Assembly (NCBI GenBank): GCA_002633005.1
Contig: NMRA01000391.1
Span: 307,209-371,208, forward strand
Length of the DNA: 64,000 nucleotides
Source of the DNA: Phoronis australis
Taxonomy: Eukaryota > Phoronida > Phoronidae
Direction of reading: 5' to 3'
This document shows, in pieces, positions 50,466-62,920 of the stretch. The notes beneath the pieces were generated by a model. The model had not been told where the DNA came from and ran no database searches. It was given only the letters and a program-made list of their open reading frames with translations. The position numbers were made by a program, and so were the translations under genes. Within the stretch, counting starts at the first letter, position 1; each line of letters starts with the position of its first letter.

Positions 50466-50636
50466 AAAGGGCGGATCCAGGATTTTTAGTTGGGGGGCAG
50501 GGCAGAAGAGTATTGCCCAGGATTTTCCCGGCAAACATTTGCATCAGTCCCCAAATTGCTTAATGGGACCTGTAACCTGGGAGAGTTTTAGGGGGGGCAT
50601 GGCCCCATTGCCCCCCCCCCCCTAAATCTGCCACTG
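50466..50636. mobile_element. hAT-like MITE candidate
   Basis: It begins near GGCGGATCCAGGATTTTTAG and ends CCCCCCTAAATCTGCCACTG, so the ends are imperfectly inverted and of the CAGTGGCGGAT kind common in hAT MITEs. Its interior is G- and C-run rich. No clean target duplication could be read. Confidence 0.5.
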
Positions 50637-51661
50637 AATCATGTAGCTTGAACGGGTTAACATGTGCTGTAAGTGTACTCAGGCTACGACAAGTCATTCA
50701 ATTTCGCAATGTAGTACTGATCAAAGTCAGCCTATAAAGTCAACGGGATATGCGAGAAATACAGGCGAAGTCCCGAAGCACATTGGTGGAGTAACCTAGA
50801 TATCTATAATAAGCATTTGGGCCTTGGAATCGAGCGCGCTGGACTGCTGTGCGAGAACATGCTCGAACTTCACTGCTCGGGTAGACAGCCGGGTTGATTC
50901 ATTCTTCTCGTTTTTCAGAAATACCTTGACATTCATGATACTTTTGATTGATTTTAAGTGTAAACCTAAAATTATTTTTGAAGGACTTGTAATGTTTCAG
51001 TGCTTGACTAATCAACCAATTGAATTCTGAGCCGAGTCTCACACACATTTTCGAATGATCTCAGCTTTAAACTCGTCGCTTGCTTAATCTAGTAATCGTA
51101 ACTGCAACTTTACTACGCAGTTTTTTGGTTGGATGACTACTACCAGAGTATTGGGTTTTTCGACATCTCTCTAAAATTACATATTGGACAAAGAAAGCCT
51201 GTGAGCCGCGGTAAGGCGTAGGTGAATCTCACGTAATTCGTCAAGAAAATAGAGGGTCACTGGCCTTGCAGATTTTTGTGAAAAGAAAAACTCATTCATT
51301 TAAGAAAATCGATGTTTTTTATGAAAAAGATCTGAACAACTGTTGAATTACTGAATTCGTTTGCATGCATCATTGGCGCCTTTCATGCATCATCAACGGC
51401 CGGTTTGCGTTTTCAAAATGTTCTAAAAAATGTCGGGGGCAACTTCTACATGGAAAAAGTCACAATTTACTTTAGTAATGTGTATGGGGTGGAATGGGTT
51501 TGCCAGGCCAAAAGGGTGCGTTTTATAAATATGGACGATACCTTGCAATTTGAAACATGGCGGTATTTCGTCGCAGACAAAGATATTGCACATTCTATAC
51601 TACCGTATTTTGGGTACAAATTGAGTGTTTTCTCTACCTCAGGACAGGAAAAAGTAATGAC

Positions 51662-51917
51662 CAGTGGCGGATTTAGGGGAAAATTCTCCAAGATTCCAGT
51701 TGGCAGTTCGGGGTGCGAATTACTGACTAACATATGCGCTCGGGTGACGAATGCACAAGCGTTGAACAACCCGGTTTTTTAGTAATAAGGTCCGCAAACA
51801 CAAAAATTCGAGACCACCTACATCTTTACAATTTAGGCTGGTTGCGCGCATGAGGCGAAATTCTGGTTGTTCCTGTGCCCTGCCTCCCCCCAACTTTAAA
51901 TCCTGGATCCGTCCCTG
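51662..51917. mobile_element. CAGTGGCGGAT element, fuller copy
   Basis: It starts CAGTGGCGGATTTAGGGG and ends TTAAATCCTGGATCCGTCCC plus TG, imperfect inverted ends. Its interior matches 45258-45440. A 125-codon ORF at 51405-51782 runs into it and is not considered a gene. The 8-bp flanks do not match, so hAT assignment is tentative. Confidence 0.6.
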
Positions 51918-54900
51918 ATAACGTAAATTAAATGGCCACGTTTTCTGATGACGGATGCGTTCAACGCAGAAACACCAAGATGTAAAAAATCTTCCCTAGA
52001 CAAAGTTGTCGTCATAACAGGCTTGCAGACATTCGTGTGCGCCAAGTGTCGCCGGTCTAACCAGAACAAATCACTACAATATATAATGGAAATTGTGCGT
52101 AATATTTCCCAACAAAACAAAATATTTTGTTAGACATAATATCTAACTTAAACATCAAATATTTATCAATGCTTGGAGCCGATGAATCGTTTCTCTGGCG
52201 CGGATTGCTAGACAACAACTGCAACAGTTGTTGTTATCTATGTCAAGGGCTAATTCACGTTTTGAGCAAATGTACACGCAGTGTGAAAAGGCACTCTCCG
52301 CATTACAAAGGCAGAATTAGAGAAGTTGTAGTTTGTTGTTTCCTCGTGTTATCAAAGGTGTTTGTTATTGTCTAAACATTTGTTTCCTTAAACATTGTCT
52401 GTTGGTAAAATTTTCTCATTCTATTGGAAAAGTCCAAAATTAATGCAGTGATGCGCTAATACCATTGCCAAAGGAAGATGCGCACCGCCAACTCAACTGA
52501 GAAGCGTGCCCTGAACTGCGGAATAGTCGGTACATGTTCACTTCTCAACGCCACCCTGAAGGCATCAAATGAAAAGCTTTCACTTGTGTCAAGAGTTTTA
52601 TTTATATCAGCATTTTTTCCTTTATCCCTAACCGCTAATTACGTGTAAATGAAGAAGGAGTCAATGTAAACAAAATGGCCGCCGTCTTCGCGTACGATGT
52701 TCAGTGAAACGTTTGCCTGCAGGCGCTACAATGTCGTCTGCCTTCTTATATCGTCAACTAATGATTGGCTAAAACCCTTGTTGTTACGAGATTCTATGGA
52801 TTAAATCTCCACCGACGCCAGACACGACGATGATGGTGTTAAAATCACAAAAATATATTTGTTTACCTCATGTAAAAACCAGATGGTTTTCGGACGTCTC
52901 TATTCCATTGGCCGATGACACGTCTGCCAGGAGGTGACTAACCCCAGGGTGACGTCATTAGCCCGACAGAAAAACATCGTTTTTGAATTCCAACACGTTT
53001 GATTAACAAGAAGAAAGTGCAAATTGCAGGGTATGCTTTTATAAATTGTGATTTTTATAACAGCAGTATCCTTGCTTGCACTGTTTAAATTAGCAAAATC
53101 ACAATGACTTCGGGAAAAATACAACGGCGAAACGAAATTCAAACTTTATGATTTTCGTTAAAGAGACAACTCACATTACATCAAAAACAATTTTTGAATT
53201 AGGTCGCTACGAGTTGCATTTCGCCCAGTTTAGCTAGCTATGAAAATAGAGTATAATGAAAATAGAGTATCGAATATATATATAGATCTTTTACATTCGT
53301 AAAATCATCTCATTACCTTACCGTGATAGGATTCTATTTCCGTTACCAACGAGAAAATCGAGACCATTGGCGACTCAAAAACGCTTCAGAGTTTGTAAAT
53401 TCGAAAATGGCGCATATGTGCATTGCTTGAATGTGATTTGATTTGCTCAGCTCATTCGGCAAGTACTCAAGATTGGTTGAGTGTGGTAACTTGATCTTTT
53501 TAAGTCCCATAGGACTTCGTTTTAGAATTCAACATAGAGATTTTTAGATTCTATGAAAACTGTTACGTGTACGTTTACTTAAAAAATCCCGTGATCAATT
53601 TTTACGGCATTGCCGTAAGGCGGTAAAAGTAAAAAAAGTTTTATACACATAAGATGGGCGACAAACGTAAATTGAAAACTTGTACTTTTTGTTAAGCACC
53701 TTGACAATCGAGTTTTGAAATAAAGTCATCTTTAATAAATCGGAGATTCGACTTTTGTCAACAATTAAGAAATATTCAGCTAACTCGTTTGTTTCTGACT
53801 CTCTGTCAGAATTGACCTCCACTCCAATCACTAAGTGGACTTGATGCCCATGGGTCTCGCTCGTTGCACTGTATATGAGTGTGGTACGGCAGCCAACTTT
53901 GACTTAGCATGCAGGCCATAAATATTTCTATTATCAAGAAATCTACAAACTACTATACAGTGTAGATAACTGTGCTCACGTGCCGTACCGTTTTAGCCAA
54001 TGAGGTTATCTCATTGGTTATAGCGCTCATTTTTCTCGTCTGCTTTTAAAGTAAATCAAATGTCAAAGTCGCTTTTGAGGTACAATTAAAAGGATACCAA
54101 ACCCGGTTTTGGCCTACTAACAGATACTAAAAACAACTTACACATCCAGTTCTCTGTAACAAAATAATGCTCTGTAATCATCGACAACCCTAAAAGTTTG
54201 GAGGAAAATTTTAAAACTCCTTTCAAAGTCTGCTAAATGGGCAAGCGTGACGTACACATTTAGCGAATTACACGGCAATTTAGGGAAAAGACCACCCACT
54301 AAGAACCGTGATATCCAATTTGTGAAATATGAAGTATGAGTTTTTAGTTGATTTCTAGTTTATCCTTTACCTTTCAAGATTGACGTCAATGTTGCGTTAA
54401 CAGGTGACAGAACGAGGCTTGGTTGAAATCATCGAAACAGGGATTAGTATTCTTTTAAAAGTATCGATAGCACACTTTTGATCGAGTAGTGTTGAATGAC
54501 AGGTAAAAGTAAGAGTAAACGTAAAAATCTTAAGTTCTCTAATGACAACCAAACAACGGAAAAGTACACCTTTAACTGGCTTTAACTGTATTAGTTGACT
54601 TTCCGTAAGTCATGCAGCCTTCACCAGTCCTAGGTCCACGTTTAATGGTTAACTCATATAAGATATTATTAAAGAAAATAAATGACAGAATGTTTGTGAA
54701 ACGTCATGAGAGTGAATTTCTGTCACTTTGTGTTTGTTTTGCCAGAAGCACCATGATCTTCTATGGTGAATCTAGGCGAATATTCATCTAAACGTTAAGT
54801 ACTAAAATCTCAAATAAAAGGGAAGATTTCGTAAATTACAGCAAACCATGTATTTGTGGTTTTACTTATAAAAAGTGAAGTTCAATATCATTAAAATATG

Positions 54901-55172
54901 TCGGTGATATGTCATTAGAGCACCATTAAAATATCTAATTTTATTTTAAAAATTACACATAAATTTCTAGTTATTTCTCAAATATTTGATTGCGCGTTGA
55001 CAGAACATAACTTGGGATTAACTTTAAACTGGACTGCTTTGCGGTCAAACTCCTTTGATGACGTTTTCTACTGAAAAGAAACGGAAAGAGCTTCCCAGGT
55101 TATGTAGGACCCTAGAAAAAAAACCTAATTTAGATGTCTTCGGAGTCTTATGAAACTTTCAGATGCCATGCT
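51918..55172. other. Intergenic stretch without a recognised gene
   Basis: AT-rich, with only short ORFs lacking domains on either strand. No RNA gene was recognised. Confidence 0.5.
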
Positions 55173-55695
55173 TTGAAGAGGCCTGGAACGCGATAAACAG
55201 ACTAAATTGTAATAATGGAAGTGGTTTTCTGCCACTGAAACAGAATTCAACCTGCTCAGCAGGTACTTTTAGAGTTTGTTCGTAAAGATTTTTAATTTAT
55301 GTTGATATCAAAGCATTATCTTTGTTTCAAATTTCAAAAATACCATTTGTCGATTTTTCTTCCACAAGGCAAAGCACCTCTCCTCATTTGTCATGGCAAG
55401 GCATAGTCGTCGCACATTTCTCTTACAGTGAAAATGTGACCTTTGACCTCAAGTGACTTCAAGCAACTCACTCTGAGCCCATTTATCATAAGTGAGAGGG
55501 AGATTAGAAACTCTGTGGTAACCACAGAGTTTTTCCTTCAACAGTATTTCAAAAATCGTTAATTCTGTGATTTTTTCCGGAAATTTCCTCACAGAGGAAA
55601 GTGAATTACTCTGCACTAGACGTTGCGAGATGGTACTTTAGTAAGAATTGTTTAAAAGATATTTTGACGAGCTTTCGCGTTCCATGCCTCTTTAA
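55173..55695. mobile_element. TTAAAGAGG-ended MITE, about 520 bp
   Basis: Left end TTGAAGAGGCCTGGAACGCG and the inverted right end TTTAAAGAGGCATGGAACGCG are closely matched. The right edge contains TTAA and the left TTGA, a one-base decay. A hairpin with an 11-bp stem (AAACTCTGTGG) lies at about 55508-55532 inside it. No coding capacity. Confidence 0.65.
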
Positions 55696-57567
55696 ATTGT
55701 TTTAAAAATGTTCCACTTTTGCATGAGGAACGATCAAAAATAGGACTTTTACGATATTCTTGAAAAAAAATCAAAAGTTGCATGAAACGAAAAAAATGAT
55801 AATTTAGGAAGGTGTAACGGAATTTGGTCACGTTGTTGATATTGTCGTTTTGTTATCAAGATACCTTTCGTTTTACTAAGTTTTATTAGAAGTACATAGT
55901 CGCGTGACCAAATTAATGGCAGATTAGTAACAAGTCAAAAATTAATTTCTACAAACTTTCTACTTTAGAAAAAGTACATATTACTTTTACTGAGTTAAAA
56001 TCTACAGTTTTGCAGATATTTGATTAATACACCGACTTGTCGATAACCAATCATCGTCTGATCACTCCGTAGCAGACACCACAGAATAAAAAACACAGTG
56101 TACTCTAACCCTGGGCTCCGACCACTCTGACTGTGATGTATAAATAACGTCCAACTTGGTCATGTATATACAATGTATGTTAATGAGGCCCATATTTCGG
56201 ACCTGACTGCAGTTGCGAAAGCGCGGCACCAATACCGAATATTGTTTTCATAAATCATTTACGTGGGAGACATACCGGTTGCCAATTTCCCCGTGAGAAA
56301 TAGTCCACAGACGAATATAATGAGATATTAACCCATTTTAGTAATTCAAATTGTATCCGTCGATCTCTGTAATACGTGGAGACAATTGATAATTAATTGG
56401 TTGTGGAACCCTCCTTGTTACAAAAAACATCAGTCAGTAAAAATACAAAAATGCCAGTCAAATAATTTGGACGTTTGCCTTGAGTCAAGATTGAAATAGA
56501 TACGAATAGTGAAGCAAATACAACAGATCACAAAGATGCAGAGCCACTGTGTGATATTCATTGGTGTCTCAAATCTAGTTTTTTAGTAAAAGGTCTTCGG
56601 TACACTTGTAGCCGGGAAAAGGAAAGTGAAGTCCGAAGTTAATTTATGCACAAAAAATCAGACGAGCATAGACGACAATGAAATAGTTGCAGTTTATCTG
56701 TATAAAATTTTATTGCTCGTTTAAACAGATTGTCGCACTCAGCAATGTACATAATAACGCGTAGGCCAGAGTTTCGTTCCGTAGACCTAAGACTTTCGCA
56801 AAGCACTGGGGTCAACAAATTTTCTCATATGAAATATCAGTTGCCACCATTTTATTAGTGTACGTCTCGAGCATACTCATGAAACGTTTGTTTTTCACTA
56901 GCGTGATTTTGCGTGGTCTTGCTTTTTGGCGAGATTCTTGTGTCTACGGAACGCAGCCCAGAAGTCCTAAACAGAGGCGATGAACGTCCCCTGTGACTTA
57001 AGCCTGTCTACACTGTAAATACGCCACCGATTTTCAAGTTCACGAAATCAGATAATTTGGACAAATCTAACAAAATTAATATTTCCCTACAGAATTCAGT
57101 CTATGGGTCTACGATAACAAATAAAAGTATTGGAAACCGTGAGTTCAGCAAACGGTGATTTCGACTAGTGTCGTTTTGTATGTATAGATGGCGCTTGAGA
57201 CTAATGGAGCACACTTCTTCCGGCACTTCTCCGGATTTTGCAGAGATACACGGCACGGTATACAGTATCTTTGTCTGCGGTAGAAGTTCTTTACGTTGAT
57301 TTTATACTCCTTAACCTGAAATAGAAATTTGGCAACGCATCTTTTTGACACCATACTAAAATAAGATTAGTAAAAATCCCTCCCGGATAAACAGCGCTCT
57401 TCACGCGTAAAGCGCGTAATGTGTCCCATGCTTAAAAGTAGTTCCACGTGTAGTTTTATTGATACAAAGGTCTAGTGGCTGATGTATCCAGTTGGGGTTT
57501 TGGAGTCTATTACGATTTTTTGCTAAATTGTAATAAAAAGGCATGATCACGAGCCCAATGAACTATA

Positions 57568-58152
57568 AGCATGATGAAAGTTCTCTGACAAGAGGTGAGA
57601 TGTAGTCATTGAACTAAGCATGATGAAAATTCTCTGACAAGTGGGGAGATGTAGTCATTGAACTAAGCATGATGAAAGTTCTCTCAGTGGTGAGATGTAG
57701 TCATTAAACTAAGCATAATGAAAGTTCTCTGACAAGAGGTGAGATGTAGTCATTGAACTAAGCATGATGAAAGTTCTCTGACAAGTGGTGAGATGTAGTC
57801 ATTGAACTAAGCATGATGAAAGTTCTCTGACAAGTGGTGAGATGTAGTCATTGAACTAAGCATAATGAAAGTTCTCTGACAAGAGGTGAGATGTAGTCAT
57901 TGAACTAAGCATGATGAAAGTTCTCTAACAAGTGGTGAGATGTAGTCATTTAACTAAGCATGATGAAAGTTCTCTGACAAGTGGTGAGATGTAGTCATTG
58001 AACCAAGCGTGATGAAAGTTCTCTGACAAGTGGTGAGATGTAGTCATTAAACTAAGCATGATGAAAGTTCTCTGACAAGTGGTGAGATGTAGTCATTGAA
58101 CCAAGCATGATGAAAGTTCTCTGACAAGTGGTGAAATGTAGCCATTAAACGA
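57568..58152 (+). repeat. 49-bp minisatellite, about 12 copies
   Basis: Units start AGCATGATGAAAGTTCTC at 57568, 57617, 57666, 57712, 57761, 57810, 57859, 57908, 57957, 58006, 58055 and 58104, then decay. Copy 3 lacks three bases. Variant GACAAGAGG marks copies 1, 4 and 7, showing amplification in groups of three. Copies 9 and 11 share GAACC. Confidence 0.95.
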
Positions 58153-60560
58153 ACCATAATGAACTCAAAGTTCTCCTTAAACGTGGACCAAAAATTTTGC
58201 TTTAACAGTTTCAATTATTAATTTATAATATTCTTGCACTTTATGTTCAAAAGGAACCAATGTTGTTAAAGCGGCTACAAACCCACCTTTCGTCACAAAA
58301 CAACTTTCGATTTAAACCACTTACCGTTGAGAAATTGGTCTCAGAGCGTTTTTTAGTCAAATTGGGGGTGATTTCAGGTCTTCCGAGGAACTAACAGTTC
58401 GTTATTTTTACGACCATCCTCGGAACATAAAATGGCACGCCGTAGTTACAAGCCACTTGTATTGCTTGATCCCAGAAATCGCTTTGCGTCTCAGTGAGGA
58501 ACCAGTTGTGACCAGTTCTGTAGCGGCAAATGGTCTAAATCAAAGATCGCAAGTCGAGTTCAACTGCTCTGGTGGAAAATCATACCTTTTTCCGTTGCTT
58601 CCAGTCAATTTTTCTTCAAAACTGGTGCTGGTTTCTATAAGTTACATTTTTGTGTGTTTGGCAAATAAAATGTCGAATTAACTTCTCTGGCAATACTCAA
58701 ATAGTTTACAGGTGGGAATGTCTCCTGATTACGGATGTTAGTGTAATTTTTGGTGAGACTGCCTAATCATGGAACTTTGTCATGTGTTGTGATGAATCTG
58801 GATGCTTAGTGTTAGATCTTATGAAATACAATTATTTATTAGGTGCTTATACTCAGTGCGGCCCGTAAAATCTGAAATCGCAAATGGAACAATAATCGCA
58901 CGCGTAATAATTATTACATTTGCGGTTGATATTAATAGCTAACGACTTCGACCGCAAATGTTAGGATTGTTTGTTTGCGGTTACCTTGTTACTTGCGTGG
59001 ATGTAGCAAAATAGTGCCAGGGGAGATAAACGGTAGTACGAAGAATTACGTTGAATACCTCATCCACTTCGATGATTGAATGCTATTTTATCATGTTTAT
59101 TGGGCACTATACATTGAAAGTCATAATCAACGAACCGTTGAACTATTTGTCGGTGTCTAGAGAGAACGTTTCCCCGACACCGGTCGCCACAACTATAGCC
59201 CCACTTCGTCGACACAGGTGGCACAATGAAATCACCTCTAAACGTCACCGATTTAGCAACTTTATTATCCCGCAGTCTGCTATCTTGTTGTCACAAATCT
59301 CCCCCCTCTCTTCGTCGCCAACTCTGTTACCCAGCACATCGTGCTATCCCCTCACAAATCAGCAGCTATTGGAGTATGTCAGAACTGCCACCCTCGTAAG
59401 TTTTGCCCAAGCTCTGTTTATGAAGTAAATTTTTTTCGCAGATGAACATTAATCGGTCTCACGATACGCCTTGCGGATTTTGACGAACATGTCTGGTATC
59501 AACATGGTGGACACCAACGATGCTAGTGTTGATGAATCTTCGTGCTCGGCAGGTAAATTTAGGCACGGGGACACTACTCAGAGTGTAAATATGTTTAGAT
59601 GAAGCGACGAAAGAGAAGATGGCACCGCCTCGGTAGGGAGACACAGATAATCTTGGTAGTGGTAGGACCACCAGGTGCAATGCTCTAGCGTGGTTAGTAT
59701 ACCGAGTACTATGTCACAAAAAATGAAGTAAGCGACTGTGAGGGATCATTGGCGAATGTAAAAAATAGCTTGTTTACAGTGACGTCCACGTTAATTTATT
59801 TGTGTATTGGGTCATCTAGAAATATCTTTATCCTAATTAAGAGCACTTACTTTTTGGTTGGCTATACCGATGTCACGTGTTGCCCGTGAGGGTTCTGGGA
59901 TTCAGTTGATTAAACAAACTCGAGGTTTAACCTAAAGTCGCTTGCACAAAAATTAACCAGAGGGGATTTACATTTGATATTGGGTTTGTTACTGGGTTTA
60001 ATGAAATGTTGAGTGTCATCTAAAATTTCAAAATTCAGAATTAATCTTAACCTGCTTATCGTATTGCAGTCAGCCATGGATTCAGCTTTGCCGACTATTC
60101 ATCTCGGGCTGTACGCAATCAAGTTCACACCCGCCTTGTTATTTCTCTGAAAATCGATGGCCAGGGAACGACCCGACTTACTTATCACATTTATTTTACA
60201 ATTATTTACTAGCAACTTTTCTGAAAATCCATGTGTCCGATTTCGATGGGCACGTTTTTGTTAAAACATTTAACAATTTTCATTACGTCCGTCTAATTAA
60301 TAAGTATCTTTAATCAACGCATTTAGTTTCCTGGCGCAAAATAGGAATCGTACTCATACCGGGATGTATCGTGTCCTGAGCTTAAAAGTTCGCTTTTTAA
60401 TTTGTATTTTGAATGAATTTTTTAATTTGTATTTAAAAATCTCTTAACGTTGGGATTTTAAACTACATTTGGCTTCTTGTTTAGTTGTCTGGAAAACCAA
60501 CGTCAACACCAAAGTTGCTCTTGAATTTTTTGGACTTCATTTTCCGCTGCACGAAGAACG
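58153..60560. other. Intergenic stretch with a dispersed-repeat block
   Basis: A block at about 58296-58420 resembles the tail of the 15.7-17.3 kb unit. A 125-codon ORF at 59051-59428 has no domain. Nothing else was recognised. Confidence 0.45.
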
Positions 60561-60624
60561 CCTCTTGGAAATTTCGTCAAAATCCCGAGGTTTGCAGAGG
60601 GATTTTGACGAAATTTCGAAGAGG
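60561..60624. repeat. Foldback hairpin, 26-bp stem
   Basis: Arms at 60561-60586 and 60599-60624 pair with one mismatch around a 12-base loop. The core is GAAATTTCGTCAAAATCCC. A decayed copy lies at 61063-61112. Confidence 0.85.
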
Positions 60625-62920
60625 TTTTGCTCATATCATGAGTCTTGTTGGATTTGTTTTCCCACATGAACCGTAAAAATGATCTTTTTTGGCAAAAAAC
60701 TCGATGTGTCTAAAAAAATAAAATTTTAAATCACATGACGCAACTTCTATGGTCTCACCGCAAAGTTTCGGGGTTCGTCTCCGTTTGAGTAAACGTGGAT
60801 GAGGAATTTGTTTGCATGTTCTTCCGACTGCGAGTACATACAGTAGCGACACCCGATTTGACAATCACAAACCTTGTCACCTTCACGGAATTCCTGCATC
60901 GTTTGGATTTGCAGACGATAAAATGTAAGCCGTATAGATTTCTACTTTGCACTACTTTGTGATTCGCCATGTAATATAAAAAATACGTTCTCGGCGTTAT
61001 TGGGCAGTCGTGCCGTAGCACATTTCAGTTCATGTGACAAATAGAGAATCCTACACGAGTTCAAATTTCGTCAAAATCCCAAGGCTTGCCGAGGGATTTT
61101 GCAGAAATTTCCAAGAAGTTTTGCCCATGTCATAAACTTGAGACGAGTGTAAGGTTTGTTTTCTCACGTGAACCATAAAAACGACCTTTTGCCGAAAAAC
61201 TCGATGTGTTTAAAACTTACATACACAAAACGTGCCGAGAGTGGCGTAGGCCTTAATGAAGTAATATCCCACGAGCGAGACCGCAGGTCGAGGTCGATAC
61301 GCGGAATAAGGTCGAGTGGGATATTACTTCTTGTACGCCAATCGAGGTACATTTTGTATTTATCACATGCGCTTCGAATTCCTAAGTTTCTTTCATTTTT
61401 TCGGCAGATTTTTCAAATATTTCACCCAGACTGTTCACATGGCGGATCACATCCTATATGTATGTACTTGCGCGTTAGGTTGCAAGTTTTCTCTTGTAAA
61501 AGAAACAGTTTTAAAAGTAACGATTTATTTCTTGAAAAGAGGTAACGAAGGTGAAAACAACGGCAACTGTGCAGTGAACTTGTAACATCTCCTGGAACTA
61601 GTTAAAAACATTTGATATTTTAGTTTCCTAGGAATCGGCGCCTGCGTTGCAGATATTTAGCAATTGAAAACTGAGACATAAGTGTCTTATAATTAACAGT
61701 TTTGTTCCATATTTTACGTTTAGGGCCTGGTTGCATAGCGAGTGTTAATTACACTGCTGCAACTGTATTACTTTCAACTTTATTCGGAAAGTTTGAGTAT
61801 CGAACCGGCTGAAGACGTCGAGTCGACATATGACCTACCTTTTGAACTTTCCATGTCAGAGGTCACTGTTGAAGTAGTGCGGGAGGTGAAAACGGAAAAC
61901 TTTATTACATGGCCGTATTTCCCTCCACAGATTCAACGCGTATGGGATAAAACCACATGACGCAACTTTTGTAAAAGCATGTTCGCGCAACGTAAAGTGA
62001 ACCCCGTTACTTTGTGTTAATAATTTTATTTTAAACTTAACAATTGTAAATTGTATTTAGCTTTCATAACAAACGTTCAAGTTAATACTCTTTAAGGCCA
62101 GTCTTAAAAATATCTGTTTGTCCTTACCCGACCCTACTTTTAACATCTGGGGTAGGTAGATAGGAGACAAAATAATAACTTCATACATCAATTTTCCTAT
62201 TTCTCAACTAATGAGCCACGCCTTCTTCAAGAATCTTTAGAAATTAACAACTCACGTTTTAGATTTTGTTGAAGGATTTTTGACCGTTTTTTTGTAATGA
62301 ACCCACCAATTGCCGGTAAGGACTTTTTCCTGGGCTGAGTCATCAATCAAGCAAAAGTGCGAAATTGATTACAACATTTTATGTAGAGTAATAAATAAAT
62401 AGTCATAGGAATGTTGCCAATAAACTTTTCTGAATTGGGAGGTTTTTAGCGGGTCGGTCGGGCATGGGCAAAAGAACGTAATTTTTATTTAGACCTAACT
62501 TGTAATATTTAAACTTCACAAATGTTTATAAACAACACTTTCAGCTGGGTTGAATTGACCTTTGAGGCAGCACAGCTAGTCGGTGGTTTCTTGAGTTCGG
62601 GTTCGTCTCCGTAAACGTGGATATGGATTTCGCCGCCGAAGATGGGTCCGTTTAAGAAGTTGTTTGTGGACGCTCTCTTTTAATCACAGTTGTGACACTT
62701 GATTTGCCAATCATAACATTGTCAGGCTACCTTCAAGAATTCCGGCTTTGTTTGGTTGTTGGTATTAATGATTTGCAGACGATAAAATGTAAGTCGTATG
62801 GATTTCTACTTTGCATTACTTTGTGATTCGCCCATGTAATATCAAAAAATTACGTACTCGGTGCTGTTAACCAGTCGTGTCGTACCGGTAACGCATTCCA
62901 GTTCATGTGAGAAATGAATT
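60561..62920 (+). repeat. Repeat field of partly tandem diverged units
   Basis: The hairpin and its 3' flank, with CATGAACCGTAAAAA and AACTCGATGTGT, recur at 61063-61215. GTTCGTCTCCGT, TTTGCAGACGATAAAATGTA, TTTCTACTTTGCA and ACTTTGTGATTCGCC occur in order at 60770-61045 and again at 62600-62920. CATGACGCAACTT recurs at 60735 and 61958. A second inverted repeat, GAAGTAATATCCCAC, lies at 61258-61272 and 61316-61330. Confidence 0.75.

Noticed and set aside
51405-51782. 125-codon + strand ORF
   Set aside because: Its 3' part is inside a repeated element also present at 45258, and it has no domain or splice context.
57568-58152. CRISPR-like regular array
   Set aside because: Units are contiguous with no unique spacers and the genome is animal; it is a minisatellite.
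61742-61960. 72-codon ORF in the repeat field
   Set aside because: It ends in a block (CATGACGCAACTT) that is repeated at 60735; no domain.
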